Of a stretch of DNA of 64,000 nucleotides, positions 16,285 to 24,941 are shown one piece after another. The position numbers and the translations under genes were made by a program. The notes below the pieces were generated by a model. That model had not been told where the DNA came from. It ran no database searches and saw nothing but the letters and a program-made list of their open reading frames with translations. Position 1 is the first letter of the stretch. Every line of letters begins with the position of its first letter. Location: the NCBI RefSeq assembly GCF_000424145.1, contig NZ_AUJI01000032.1, positions 17,675 through 81,674 of the forward strand, written 5' to 3'. The DNA comes from Butyrivibrio sp. AC2005. Its GTDB lineage: Bacteria; Bacillota; Clostridia; Lachnospirales; Lachnospiraceae.

Positions 16285-16676
16285 TGAAAGAGCTGCGAAG
16301 TACTCTTGCAGAAATTGAAAAAAGAAAAACTACAGGAGAGTATAACCTTAACGCCAGCATTGAAGTGGAGAAAAAACTGAAGGCTGTCGTGGATCTTGAC
16401 TCATTTGATAGTGATACGCTTAAGCTTATCCTGGACAGGGTACTGATAAAGGCAGACGGTACAGAAGAATCTGATATTGATATAGCGGTATTTGGAAATC
16501 AGTCAAAAGGTAAGGTATTAACTTCAAAGCAGTTTATGAAGTTTGCAGATGAACTTGCTGAGTTTGATGATTTTCTTCAGAGTTATGACATTTTGTATTT
16601 TAAGACTGGAAAAGAAGATAATTCAGCAATAATGGCTGAGATCAATAAGGGAGAAGTGCTGTATGTCAGGGAGTAA
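16284..16676 (+). CDS. putative hybrid: recombinase-like head, nucleotidyltransferase-like tail
   Basis: About 130 aa. The head (LAEIEKRKTTGEYNLNASIE, then TLKLILDRVLIKADGTEESD) resembles the end of a serine recombinase, and a near-copy of that DNA lies at 17040. The second half (FADELAEFDDFLQSYDILYF then INKGEVLYVRE) resembles the end of small MNT-type nucleotidyltransferases, which end in VLYER and overlap a HEPN gene, as seen here. No G-S catalytic motif is visible, so if this was an MNT antitoxin it has lost its active site. Starts at the DUF2325 stop. Confidence 0.45.
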   Translation: MKELRSTLAEIEKRKTTGEYNLNASIEVEKKLKAVVDLDSFDSDTLKLILDRVLIKADGTEESDIDIAVFGNQSKGKVLTSKQFMKFADELAEFDDFLQSYDILYFKTGKEDNSAIMAEINKGEVLYVRE

Positions 16677-16938
16677 TTATCCATTAAAAATTGCTCAGAT
16701 AAAAGCTGAAAGGAAAATGTATAAGCATTCGCTAAATGAACTGATTAAGTACGCACAGTCTCTTGGAGTGAACGTCATTATTCCGAAATACATATTAGAC
16801 AAGAGGCTGCTCATTACTTCCTGGGAAGCTGATGGTAGATATGATGTACATATGACTGTAAAAATCACACAGTTAGAAAAGGCATTTTTGGAAATAGAAG
16901 CTTGGTGCGATGATCTTTCCAAGAACGGATACAAGTAA
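16663..16938 (+). CDS. small helical protein, possible HEPN-like partner
   Basis: 91 aa overlapping the previous gene by 14 nt. Two helical segments (IKAERKMYKHSLNELIKYAQ and ITQLEKAFLEIEAWCDDLSK) flank a short RYDVHM stretch. Overlap with a gene ending like an MNT nucleotidyltransferase suggests a HEPN toxin-type partner, but no clear R-x4-6-H motif is present. Treat the family as unproven. Confidence 0.4.
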   Translation: MSGSNYPLKIAQIKAERKMYKHSLNELIKYAQSLGVNVIIPKYILDKRLLITSWEADGRYDVHMTVKITQLEKAFLEIEAWCDDLSKNGYK

Positions 16939-16960
16939 AAATAGAATACAATGATTGTCA

Positions 16961-16997
16961 AAAGCTCGCATTCATACAGGGATGGCGGGCTTTTTCT
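16961..16997 (+). terminator. rho-independent terminator
   Basis: AAAGCTCGC / GCGGGCTTT with one G-U pair, then TTTTTC. Confidence 0.65.
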
Positions 16998-17017
16998 TCG
17001 GAATTTTATAGGCTAAA

Positions 17018-17107
17018 ATGACACAGTCAAGCAAGGAAAACAACAGGGTAGTGATAAAGGCAGATGGTACAGAAGAATACATATGGAAAGACCTGGAAAT
17101 AGTGTGA
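17018..17107 (+). pseudogene. serine-recombinase C-terminal remnant
   Basis: 29-codon frame ending NRVVIKADGTEEYIWKDLEI, like the last residues of large serine recombinases. Its DNA is a near-copy of 16436-16470 inside the hybrid gene. No ribosome site. The rest of 16939-17442 holds two hairpins and no gene. Confidence 0.5.
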
Positions 17108-17258
17108 TGGCTATTTAAGCCGAAGGAACATTAGAGTAAATATCGGTAAAAATATAATAATTACCAAGAATTGCTCGAAAAAGTGTGGCGATCAGCATGG
17201 ATTTATAGCTGTAATGAGGAGGAATACTTGAGAGATTAGGAAATATAGCTTAGGTTTT

Positions 17259-17304
17259 GCGGCCATGGGAAAGAAATGATTTTTTTTCTCATGGCCGCTT
17301 TTCT
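17259..17304 (+). terminator. rho-independent terminator
   Basis: GCGGCCATGGGAAA / TTTCTCATGGCCGC, then TTTTC. Confidence 0.7.
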
Positions 17305-17442
17305 GATTCTGTTTGATTGTATAATGTTGGAGAACTTATATTACAGCTTAACTGGCTGGATATCCGTGCTGGTAAGTTATATAATTCTCTGTGAGCTTGT
17401 GCAATAGCATAAGAAAAAAGTATTGTTTGGAGGAAAACATAA

Positions 17443-17952
17443 ATGCCATATGAAGCAGATTTTTTTTGTGATTATAAGGGGTTAAAGAAGGCGACAAGAG
17501 CTAGGCTGATTACTATGCTAAAGGAATACTGGTGGTTATTTCTCCTTATTTACATAGCTATGCCGGGCAAATTAATCATATCCGGCATAATGAAGAATAA
17601 TGCCAGCGATATTTTCGCAGGTGCAAGTGCCCCAATTTTTCTAATAGTTGTCTATGCTTTTGTAATTGATTTCAGTGTTCGCAGACAGGTAAAGACCAAT
17701 AAAGCCCTGGGAAATTTAAATGTGCACTACACCTTCAATGAAGAAGATTTCGAGTGGACATCTCCAAAGGTTAGCGCCAGATCAAATTACAGCGCTATCT
17801 ACAGGATTGTCGAGGACAAAAACTTCTTTTTCCTTAAGCCCTCAGCGAGACAGATAATGATAGTTCCAAAAGAAAACTGTTCGTCTGAGCTGATAGCTTT
17901 CCTGAAGAATAAAAAGACTGAGATAAACTGCAATAAGAAAAAAATGCTTTAA
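17443..17952 (+). CDS. YcxB-like membrane protein
   Basis: 169 aa. Two membrane segments (about 28-50 and 60-82) precede a cytoplasmic half with the YcxB-like fold: LNVHYTFNEEDFEWTSPK, then RSNYSAIYRIVEDKNFFFLK. Members are small membrane proteins of unknown function in Firmicutes. AGGA lies 13 nt before the ATG. Stands alone. Confidence 0.65.
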   Translation: MPYEADFFCDYKGLKKATRARLITMLKEYWWLFLLIYIAMPGKLIISGIMKNNASDIFAGASAPIFLIVVYAFVIDFSVRRQVKTNKALGNLNVHYTFNEEDFEWTSPKVSARSNYSAIYRIVEDKNFFFLKPSARQIMIVPKENCSSELIAFLKNKKTEINCNKKKML

Positions 17953-18159
17953 GACATAAAGAAAAGCTTTATCTTTCAGTAAAACGCTCCATCTGCCAGG
18001 AAGTTGGTGCATAATACCGGAAGTTATTATCAATAATACAAGTGAAATGGAGAGAAGAGAGGTTTTTTACTACGATTTGGGAAGAGCCTCTTTTTTTCTT
18101 TGCATGGAAATAGTATCATTGAGAAGCTGTGTTTATATGTTTTGGGAGGAAAGTTTTTT

Positions 18160-18813
18160 ATGGGTGAAAAGAAAGTAACAGGCTTTGATTTTTTATGGTG
18201 TGCGCTGTATGCATGTGCGGCTTTTGCAATAGAATTGCTGGTCCAGTTTGTTGAAGGGAAGATGGGGGTTGATGTAAGTAACTACAGTACATATCAAAAC
18301 ATAATTCATTGGGTAACAACTACAGTATTGTGGATCATTGCTGGAATTATAGTAATATATATCGGAAAGAAAACAACAGATTTTGATATCTGGGAGCACT
18401 GTGAAAAAATAAAGGGATGGCAATACGTGGCTCTCTTGCTGTGCTTCGCAGTAAATATCATTGCGAAGTATTTGGATTGGAATGGTTTTAAAGTTCTTAT
18501 TGAATGGAATTCTAAGGAACCGATTTTGTTCATATTCCAATATATTTATTATCTGGCAGAAGGATTCCTTATTTCTCTTGTAATTGTCTACGGTCAGAAG
18601 GCATTTGAGAAATGGTTTAAGAACGATAAGATTCCTTATGGTGGAATTGTTCTTGGACTTATATGGGGATTGTTCCATATATTGACTAAAGGTAGCGTGC
18701 TTGTTGGGATTTTTTCTGCAGTGGCTGGTTTTCTATTTGGAACAGCATATATTTTTACAAATAAAGATTATAGAAAAGCATTACCTATCATTACGCTACT
18801 GTTCATTTTATAA
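18160..18813 (+). CDS. CPBP-family intramembrane protease-like protein
   Basis: 217 aa from ATG 18160 (GGGAGGA 10 nt upstream), with about seven hydrophobic segments. The C-terminal region resembles CPBP/Abi proteins: EGFLISLVIVYGQKAFE in place of the usual EExxxR, then LGLIWGLFHIL with the second-motif His. The weak first motif leaves protease activity in doubt; such proteins process prenylated or bacteriocin-immunity substrates. Confidence 0.6.
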   Translation: MGEKKVTGFDFLWCALYACAAFAIELLVQFVEGKMGVDVSNYSTYQNIIHWVTTTVLWIIAGIIVIYIGKKTTDFDIWEHCEKIKGWQYVALLLCFAVNIIAKYLDWNGFKVLIEWNSKEPILFIFQYIYYLAEGFLISLVIVYGQKAFEKWFKNDKIPYGGIVLGLIWGLFHILTKGSVLVGIFSAVAGFLFGTAYIFTNKDYRKALPIITLLFIL

Positions 18814-18853
18814 ATTCAATGGTACTGCAAATATAACATAGAACTTTATGATT

Positions 18854-18886
18854 AAGTGCATCTCTTCGGAGCTGCACTTATTTTTG
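18854..18886 (+). terminator. rho-independent terminator with UUCG loop
   Basis: AAGTGCATCTC-TTCG-GAGCTGCACTT stem with one mismatch, followed by ATTTTT. Confidence 0.75.
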
Positions 18887-18900
18887 TGGAGAAAAATATT

Positions 18901-18969
18901 ATGGCAGCAACAAGACTTATATCATTACACATTTGCGATACGCTTGCTGAAAAGATAAGCGACTTATGA
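18901..18969 (+). pseudogene. collapsed gene: relaxase-like head joined to a tail peptide
   Basis: 22-codon frame. The first ten residues, MAATRLISLH, match the start of Firmicutes MobP-type relaxases, and the remaining twelve, ICDTLAEKISDL, are the same tail seen at 22474-22512. The middle of the gene is gone. No function expected. Confidence 0.55.
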
Positions 18970-19068
18970 GAACAAGTTCAATATGCCAGAAAAATGGCCG
19001 TTTGACAGTGCAATTACTGTCAAATGGCTCTTTTTCTGTTATAGTAAAAATATGTTTTTGTTGGAGGG
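18931..19068 (+). repeat. 138-bp boundary repeat, copy 1
   Basis: Runs from ATTTGCGATACGCTTG to GGAGGG. It holds the ICDTLAEKISDL tail and stop, a terminator-like hairpin TTTGACAGT/ACTGTCAAA with TTTTT, a TATAGT box and the ribosome site of the next gene. Copy 2 at 22474-22611 has the same length. Confidence 0.85.
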
Positions 19069-19073
19069 TGTTG

Positions 19074-19610
19074 GTGAAGGCTGTTCTAATTAGACATGGT
19101 AAAGTGAATTTTAGATGGGAATCTTGGTACACAGCTCATCAGTTTGATGAAGCTTGCATGCAATACGATCAGGCTCCTGTTATGAAGACAGGCTATTCTA
19201 TACCAGATTCTAAGTTTTCCAGATACTACATAAGTACCCTGTCAAGGACCAGGGAAACAGCTCAGAATATCTTTGGTGTGCAGGATTATATTGCTACAGA
19301 TCTGATTAATGAAGTCCCCTTATCTGCAAGTTTTAATACTGAGGCTAAACTACCATTACTATTTTGGAATATCACAGGCAGGATTCAATGGTATTTCAAT
19401 AATGACAGGCAGAAAGAAGGCGGGTTACAGACAAAGGAAAGAGCTAAGCAGTTTGTGCATATGCTTGTTGATAAGAATGAGGACTGCGTGATAGTTACAC
19501 ATGGCTTTTTCATGCATACACTTGTGTCTGAGCTTAAAAATGCTCATTTTAGCATTGATAATAGATCGATGAAATATGATAACGGTGAGTGCGTAATTGC
19601 GAGATTATAA
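19074..19610 (+). CDS. histidine phosphatase family protein
   Basis: 178 aa from GTG 19074 (GGAGGG 5 nt upstream, inside the 138-bp repeat). LIRHGKVNF carries the catalytic RHG, STLSRTRETAQNI the second Arg, and VIVTHGFFMHTL the second His. It resembles small broad-specificity phosphatases of the phosphoglycerate mutase superfamily. Next to a second, different member of the same family. Substrate unknown. Confidence 0.8.
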   Translation: MKAVLIRHGKVNFRWESWYTAHQFDEACMQYDQAPVMKTGYSIPDSKFSRYYISTLSRTRETAQNIFGVQDYIATDLINEVPLSASFNTEAKLPLLFWNITGRIQWYFNNDRQKEGGLQTKERAKQFVHMLVDKNEDCVIVTHGFFMHTLVSELKNAHFSIDNRSMKYDNGECVIARL

Positions 19611-19648
19611 ATACAAGGATAGGAAATAAGATTTAGAGAGATATTACA

Positions 19649-20245
19649 GTGAAGATATATTTTGCAAGACATGGACAAACAGATTGGAATATTCAGAGGA
19701 AAGTGCAGGGCACAACGGATATTCCGCTAAACGAAAATGGCATTCGCCAGGCTCAGGAGTTATGCAAGAACCTGGAGGACAGAAAGATCTCTTTTGAAAA
19801 GATATATACAAGCTATCAGGCAAGAGCAGTAAAGACTGCTCAAATAGTAGATGAGCATTTTCATTCAGGGTATGAAGTGGTACAAGGCTTAGAAGAAATG
19901 AATCTGGGCTTGTTTGAAGGACATAACTGGGATGAGATTTTGTCTATGTACGCAGAAGAGCACAAACAGTGGATGTCTAATAAAAGATACAATCGAGCTC
20001 CAAACGGGGAGTCTTATCAAATGGTCATGGAAAGACTATTTGGAGCACTAGATCATATTTTTGAGAAGCATGATACTGACTCGGATAAGAATCTACTAAT
20101 AATATCACATGGGGCAGTTATAATGACTCTTCTTGCTATGAAGAGAGATATCCCTTTTGAACAGTCACACACGATTGAGGTTGAAAATGCAACTCCGATA
20201 GAATTCAGCATTGAGGAGTTGAAAGAGATTAGAAAAAAGTTATGA
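19649..20245 (+). CDS. histidine phosphatase (phosphoglycerate mutase-like)
   Basis: 198 aa; starts GTG 19649. YFARHGQTDWNIQRKVQG is the classic family opening with the phosphohistidine; SYQARAVKTAQI, LGLFEGHNWDEI and ISHGAVIMTLL complete the active site. Closest in style to GpmB/CobC-type phosphatases. Follows the previous histidine phosphatase after 38 nt. Confidence 0.85.
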   Translation: MKIYFARHGQTDWNIQRKVQGTTDIPLNENGIRQAQELCKNLEDRKISFEKIYTSYQARAVKTAQIVDEHFHSGYEVVQGLEEMNLGLFEGHNWDEILSMYAEEHKQWMSNKRYNRAPNGESYQMVMERLFGALDHIFEKHDTDSDKNLLIISHGAVIMTLLAMKRDIPFEQSHTIEVENATPIEFSIEELKEIRKKL

Positions 20246-20317
20246 GCAAGGTATTATAGTTCTGGCGCAGAATGGGTCCAGATAGCATATGAGTATAAAA
20301 AACGAGTGAGGTAAGCA

Positions 20318-21100
20318 ATGAAACAATATATTGTTGATGCTTTTACAAACAAACCTTTTTCCGGGAATCCGGCGGCAGTTTGTGTAATGGATAAATGGCC
20401 GGAAGAAGATTTCATGATGAAGCTCGCGATGGAGAATAATCTGAGCGAAACAGCATTTATAGTCAAGGAGGAAGAGGGCTATCACCTCAGATGGTTTACT
20501 CCGGGATCTGAGGTTGAACTATGCGGTCATGCGACTCTGGCCTCCTCTTTTGTGATATTTAACTACTTTGAGCAGAATAAGGATGTAATAGAATTTAATA
20601 CTCTCAGCGGAAAACTAACAATTGCTAGAAAAGGTAAACTCTATGAGATGGACTTTCCCACATATGAGCAGCAGGAGATACCAGTGACAGATGATATGGA
20701 AAGTGCTTTTGGAGTGAGACCCATTAAGGCAATATTGGGACCTGATCTTGTATGCATTTTTGAATCTGAGGAGAAGATCCGAAACATGCAGCCGAATCAG
20801 AGTAAACTTGCTGAGCTACCCGGCCGTGGGCAGGATGTTACTGCAAAGGGAACAGATACAGACTGTGTATCACGTAGCTTCTTTCCTAAACTTTTGGTTC
20901 CTGAAGATCCCGTGTGCGGTTCTGCACATTGTCAGATAGCAGATTACTGGTCAAAAGAACTGGGAAAATCAGAGATTCATGCATATCAGGCATCAAAAAG
21001 AGGTGGTCATCTATACTGCAAACTGCTTGAGAACGGAAGAATAAAAATAAGTGGAGAAGCTACTTTGGTTGCTATCTCAGATATTGTTGTTGATTTTTAA
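20318..21100 (+). CDS. PhzF-family isomerase
   Basis: 260 aa, close to family length. FTNKPFSGNPAAVCVM, NLSETAFIV with the catalytic Glu, FTPGSEVELCGHATLASS, and near the C-terminus FFPKLLVPEDPVCGSAHCQI match PhzF enzymes, which isomerise small metabolites (phenazine precursor or unknown). AGTGAGGTAAGCA precedes the ATG. Stand-alone gene. Confidence 0.85.
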   Translation: MKQYIVDAFTNKPFSGNPAAVCVMDKWPEEDFMMKLAMENNLSETAFIVKEEEGYHLRWFTPGSEVELCGHATLASSFVIFNYFEQNKDVIEFNTLSGKLTIARKGKLYEMDFPTYEQQEIPVTDDMESAFGVRPIKAILGPDLVCIFESEEKIRNMQPNQSKLAELPGRGQDVTAKGTDTDCVSRSFFPKLLVPEDPVCGSAHCQIADYWSKELGKSEIHAYQASKRGGHLYCKLLENGRIKISGEATLVAISDIVVDF

Positions 21101-21118
21101 CTTCTAGGATAATGGCTT

Positions 21119-21250
21119 ATGGAATTAAGAAGACTTAGAGACAATGAAATATAATTATTACAGGATTTTCTGTATGAGGCAATCTATATTCCGGAGGGTG
21201 TAGAGCCACCTGCCAGAGAGATTATATATCAGCCTGAACTGAAGATTTAG
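21119..21250 (+). pseudogene. GNAT acetyltransferase N-terminal remnant with stop codons
   Basis: In-frame with ATG 21119: MELRRLRDNEI, TAA, then LLQDFLYEAIYIPEGVEPPA, a common GNAT opening, and a second stop (TAG 21248-21250). Broken by at least one nonsense codon and truncated. Confidence 0.6.
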
Positions 21251-21261
21251 GATTCCTTGAT

Positions 21262-21408
21262 ATGTGTGATGCAGAAGATGCATCAAATGAACAGTTTTGT
21301 TACAGATGGCAAAAAGAGAGGGATTCAATCTCAATAAATATAAAAAATAATGAGATAGATTATTATCAGTGGTTTCATAGTATATGTAAGGGAGAACAGA
21401 AGAAATGA
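21262..21408 (+). CDS. 48-codon frame, probable remnant
   Basis: MCDAEDASNEQFCYRWQKER at the start; the stop overlaps the next ATG (ATGA). No ribosome site is evident and no family recognised. It may be the end of a lost gene that was translationally coupled to the DUF1349 gene. Confidence 0.3.
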   Translation: MCDAEDASNEQFCYRWQKERDSISINIKNNEIDYYQWFHSICKGEQKK

Positions 21409-22007
21409 AAATTGACGCAAGAACAATGGAATGGATAAGAAAACCGAACGTATGCAATATTACTGAGGATAAAGTAACAATCACAACTGAGCCTTTTACT
21501 GATCTTTGGCAGAGGACATATTATCATTTTAGGAATGATAATGCACCTATTTTACAGATGAAGTCAGAGGAACAGTTCTTTTCATTTGTAGTGAGGACAG
21601 ACTTTGATACTAAGGTTCGCTATGACCAGAGTGGAATTATCATGTATCTTGACAGTGATAATTGGATCAAGGCTTCAATGGAATATGAAAATGAGGAAAT
21701 CCAGAGACTTGGCAGTGTAGTGACCAACAATGGTTATTCTGACTGGTCTTCAACTGATATTGATGCAAAAATAAAATCTGTGTGGTTCCGATTCAGCAGA
21801 CGTGAGGATGATTTCTGCATAGAAAACTCGTTTGATGGGGTTACATTTAAGCAGATGCGCATCTGTCATATGTTTAATGTAAAAAATGAAATTGCCTTTG
21901 GTATATATGCTTGCAGTGCTGAAAACTCATCATTTAAGGCAACATTCACGGATATGGAACTTACAGAATGCAAATGGCTTGCCCATGATGGTCAGCAGCC
22001 AGACTAA
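21405..22007 (+). CDS. DUF1349 concanavalin-like protein
   Basis: 200 aa, single DUF1349 beta-sandwich domain (laminin-G/concanavalin-like, regulation-of-enolase-1 type). Typical stretches: YDQSGIIMYLDSDNWIKASM and WFRFSRREDDFCIENSFDG, ending with IAFGIYACSAENSSFKATF. Probably binds a carbohydrate; cytosolic, with no signal. GGAGAA precedes the ATG. Confidence 0.8.
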   Translation: MKIDARTMEWIRKPNVCNITEDKVTITTEPFTDLWQRTYYHFRNDNAPILQMKSEEQFFSFVVRTDFDTKVRYDQSGIIMYLDSDNWIKASMEYENEEIQRLGSVVTNNGYSDWSSTDIDAKIKSVWFRFSRREDDFCIENSFDGVTFKQMRICHMFNVKNEIAFGIYACSAENSSFKATFTDMELTECKWLAHDGQQPD

Positions 22008-22011
22008 TGAT

Positions 22012-22512
22012 GTGTGTGAATTTATGTATGCGCACCTGTATCTGCAATTCTTTGATAAAAAGGCACAGATAAAGTCTCTAGGTTCAGTTATGCTCTACGA
22101 GGTAAATCAGGGAAGGATTGGTCTTGGACAGTGTATAGATGAGCAGCTCCTTGAAATGGGCATAAAAGATTCTGACCTAGATGCAGTGCTTGTCACCCAC
22201 CTTGACTGCGACCATGCAAACGGCCTTAAGCAGGTAAAGAACGCCAAGAAGTTCATGGTTTCTGCTGATGAAGTGAAGTTTGCAAATAAGATAACCAACA
22301 AGGTACGTTACTACAAAGGATGGTGGGAAGGTATCGACCTTACCGAATTTGAATGGAATGATAATCAGGGACCTGTAGGAAAATCTTTTGCACTCATGAC
22401 TATTGGCAAGATGAGAAGCAGAGGAGTGTGTAAAATAAATCCTCTTACCATTGCAGTAACTGTTGTTGAGGATATTTGCGATACGCTTACAGAAAAGATA
22501 AGCGACTTATGA
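22012..22512 (+). pseudogene. metallo-beta-lactamase-fold fragment fused to an unrelated tail
   Basis: The first two thirds match MBL-fold hydrolases: QIKSLGSVMLYEVNQGRIGL, VLVTHLDCDHANGLKQV (H-x-D-C-D-H metal motif) and WEGIDLTEFEWNDNQGPVGKSF. The N-terminal strand is missing. After residue S of GKSF it changes to ALMTIGKMRSRGV...ICDTLTEKISDL, whose end is the 138-bp repeat tail. So a deletion joined two genes in frame. Not expected to work. Confidence 0.65.
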
Positions 22513-22611
22513 GAACAAGTTCAATATGTCAGAAAAATTGCCGTTTGACAGCACTATTTACTGTTAAATAGCTCTTTTTCTGTTATAGTAAAAATATGTT
22601 TTGCTGGAGGG
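22474..22611 (+). repeat. 138-bp boundary repeat, copy 2
   Basis: Same length and order as copy 1. The hairpin is TTTGACAG / CTGTTAAA: the stem is kept through a G-U pair though the loop differs. It ends with TATAGT and GGAGGG before the next gene. Confidence 0.85.
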
Positions 22612-22616
22612 CAATT

Positions 22617-23165
22617 ATGGAATTTGGGGAAATTTCTATTAAGGATAAACTTGGCAGAACTGTAATACTGAGAAATGCAAGGCCGGAAGATTCAGCGGCT
22701 CTTATAGAGTATCTGAGAACGACTAGTGCCGAGACTCCTTATCTGATCAGAGAACCTGAAGAAATCACAATTACAGAGGAACAAGAGAATCAATTCATTC
22801 AGGCTAAGATAGATGCAGAGCGTGAGCTTATGCTTGTTGCCTTTATTGATGGTAAGCATATCGGTAATTGCTCCCTTATGAGCATTGCACCATATAAGAG
22901 GTACAGCCACAGGTGTGATGTTGCAATTGCTCTATACAAAGAATTCTGTGGATGCGGTATAGGGAAAGCTATGCTTCAGACTGTACTTGATGTTGCGAAG
23001 AACATAGGCTATGAGCAGGCAGAGCTTGAAGTAATGGCAGAGAATAAGGATGCCATTGCAATGTATGAGAAACTGGGATTCGAAAAGTTTGGCACGTTTC
23101 CTGAAAACATGAAATATGCTGATGGATCCTATATGGATGCATATTGGATGATGAAGAAACTCTGA
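22617..23165 (+). CDS. GNAT N-acetyltransferase
   Basis: 182 aa from ATG 22617 (GGAGGG 5 nt upstream). N-terminal TVILRNARPEDSAALIEY and TSAETPYLIREPEE; acetyl-CoA loop LYKEFCGCGIGKAMLQ; motif B LEVMAENKDAIAMYEKLGFE. Intact relative of the truncated copy at 10034. Its ribosome site lies in the 138-bp repeat. Confidence 0.85.
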   Translation: MEFGEISIKDKLGRTVILRNARPEDSAALIEYLRTTSAETPYLIREPEEITITEEQENQFIQAKIDAERELMLVAFIDGKHIGNCSLMSIAPYKRYSHRCDVAIALYKEFCGCGIGKAMLQTVLDVAKNIGYEQAELEVMAENKDAIAMYEKLGFEKFGTFPENMKYADGSYMDAYWMMKKL

Positions 23166-23220
23166 GAAATGACAGATTGCGGATAAAACATCTGCAAATC
23201 GGCAGTTTGGAGAGGTAAAC

Positions 23221-23724
23221 ATGAACCATAAAGGAACAGTAGTGATCGAAACTGAAAAGCTTATTCTTCGTCCGTTTATAGATGAGGATGCTCAGGCTGC
23301 ATTTAATAACTGGGAAAGTGATGAGAGAGTAACAGAATTTTTGAGATGGCCAACTTATCACGATGTAGAGGATACAAAGAGAATCATACACGAATGGGTA
23401 CAACAATATGCTGATCCAACATACTATCAGTGGGCTATTGTTTTGAAATCACTTAATGAACCAATCGGGAGTATATCTGTTGTTGATCAGGATGAAAAAA
23501 CAGATAAAGTGCATATCGGCTATTGTATAGGAAGTAGATGGTGGCATATGGGTATTACAAGTGAAGCTTTAATAAAGAACGGTAGATTATGGAGAGAAAC
23601 GTATGGGAGCTTTAATTATTTGGCTTGTAATAATGGTTCCAGTCAGTGCATTACTTACAGGACTTGGAATCTTTGCCTGGAAAAGGTAGAAACCCATGTG
23701 GTTTTGGTCGGGGCAGACAGTTGA
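23221..23724 (+). pseudogene. RimJ/RimL-type GNAT with a replaced C-terminus
   Basis: First ~120 residues are a normal RimJ/L GNAT: TEKLILRPFIDEDAQAAFNN, then VHIGYCIGSRWWHMGITSEAL. Directly after the acetyl-CoA loop the frame runs out of homology into the 5' end of the next gene read in another frame. The C-terminal half, including motif B, is lost. Confidence 0.7.
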
Positions 23725-23857
23725 AGAAGATGAGATAGCCGATGTAAAGGCATACAACAGAGCTAACGGCATAATGTGGATTGCATTTTCTTTACTTATG
23801 TGGATTTCTACGGTTTTGGCATTCTCCAGCATGAAGCTGGCAGGGATAGTAATATGA
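23603..23857 (+). pseudogene. small two-segment membrane protein with a nonsense codon
   Basis: One continuous 84-residue protein if TAG at codon 29 is ignored: MGALIIWLVIMVPVSALLTG, FAWKR, stop, KPMWFWSG, DVKAYNRANGIMWIAFSLLM. The WFWSG and VKAYNRANG-IMW pattern is a common short Lachnospiraceae/Clostridia membrane protein. The premature TAG (replacing AAG by one base) breaks it. Confidence 0.65.
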
Positions 23858-23875
23858 GCTTTTGCTTTGAAATCT

Positions 23876-24295
23876 TTATTTTTTTCTGCCGGCCTTTTTA
23901 TCCCAGACGTCTGCCGTCGTCCCGATGACGTCAGATGTAAAAGGAGTTCCGTCATTTTTCTCAAAATGCTCCTGCGCTCTCTTCACATACTTAAAGCCGA
24001 TGTACAGAAGCGGAATGTTACAGTAAGCGATCAGGATATTGGCAAAATCTGACAGATCCCACAGCGCACCCAGATCCATTCCAACTATGGATGTAAGCAT
24101 TCCAAAGCAGATAACTGCAATATCAATTATACGTACCAAATTTATAAATGCGGTACTCTGGCTTATCCTGTTGGCACAGATCTCAGAAAAAGACATAAAC
24201 CCAAGAAGACAGGTAAATGCAAAAAGTCCGAAGCACAAAGATACAAGTAAAGTAACCAGGCTGTTAAAGGACGTTCCCGGAGTGAGCTCTGCCAC
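23876..24295 (-). pseudogene. sodium:alanine symporter (AGCS) C-terminal remnant
   Basis: 139 codons: FGLFAFTCLLGFMSFSEICA and VICFGMLTSIVGMDLGALWD are the last membrane segments of AGCS transporters, ending in a charged tail. The first two thirds of the transporter are missing; the break lies at about 24295, where a carbamoyltransferase remnant on the other strand begins. One of very few minus-strand items in this half. Confidence 0.65.
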
Positions 24296-24304
24296 AGATG
24301 CAAG

Positions 24305-24923
24305 AAACTTTGGAAGCTTACCCAGTTCAAACCAGGTTTGCGGATATCTGCAAAATTGGGCTGATGCTGTTATAGTCCGTTACCCAGATATTACTATGCT
24401 TGATAAAATGGCTGCAGCTATGACAATACCAGTTATAAATGCACTGACAAATGATAACCATCCTTGTGAAATGATGTCTGATTTATATGCACTCTCAAAA
24501 GTCAGAGCTGATTACCTTAAGGATGAGTATTTGTTTGTAGGGGCAGATGGAAATATAGGGAGAGCCTGGAAAGAAGCTTCAGAGGCACTCGGATTTTCAT
24601 TAACTCAGAGTAGTCCTGCAAAGTATCAAATCTCTGGAATTGCTTGTAATGATAACTTGAAGAATGCGCTTGAAGGTAAAGATATTATTTGTACGGATTC
24701 CATTTCTTCAAACATGATAGGGGAATTTAAAGATTATCAGATTTCTAAAGACTTGATGGGAGTAGCAAATAAAGGCGCTATCCTAAATCCATGTCCGCCA
24801 TTTTATAGAGGCGAAGAAGTAACAGAAGATGTAATTGATTCTGATTACTTTGTGGGATATGAGTTTAAACAGAGTTTATTAAAAGTGCAGCAGGCGATAA
24901 TGATATATTGTCTGTTAAATTAA
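24305..24923 (+). pseudogene. ornithine/aspartate carbamoyltransferase-like remnant
   Basis: Second domain of an OTC/ATC-superfamily enzyme: WADAVIVRYPDITMLDKMAA, VINALTNDNHPCEMMSDLYA (HPCQ-like) and YLFVGADGNIGRAW. The N-terminal carbamoyl-phosphate domain is absent, and homology changes frame near 24357 (QTRFADICKI in one frame, WADAVIV in the next). It abuts the symporter remnant. Not functional. Confidence 0.65.
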
Positions 24924-24941
24924 TGAAATTGATGGGGCGAA

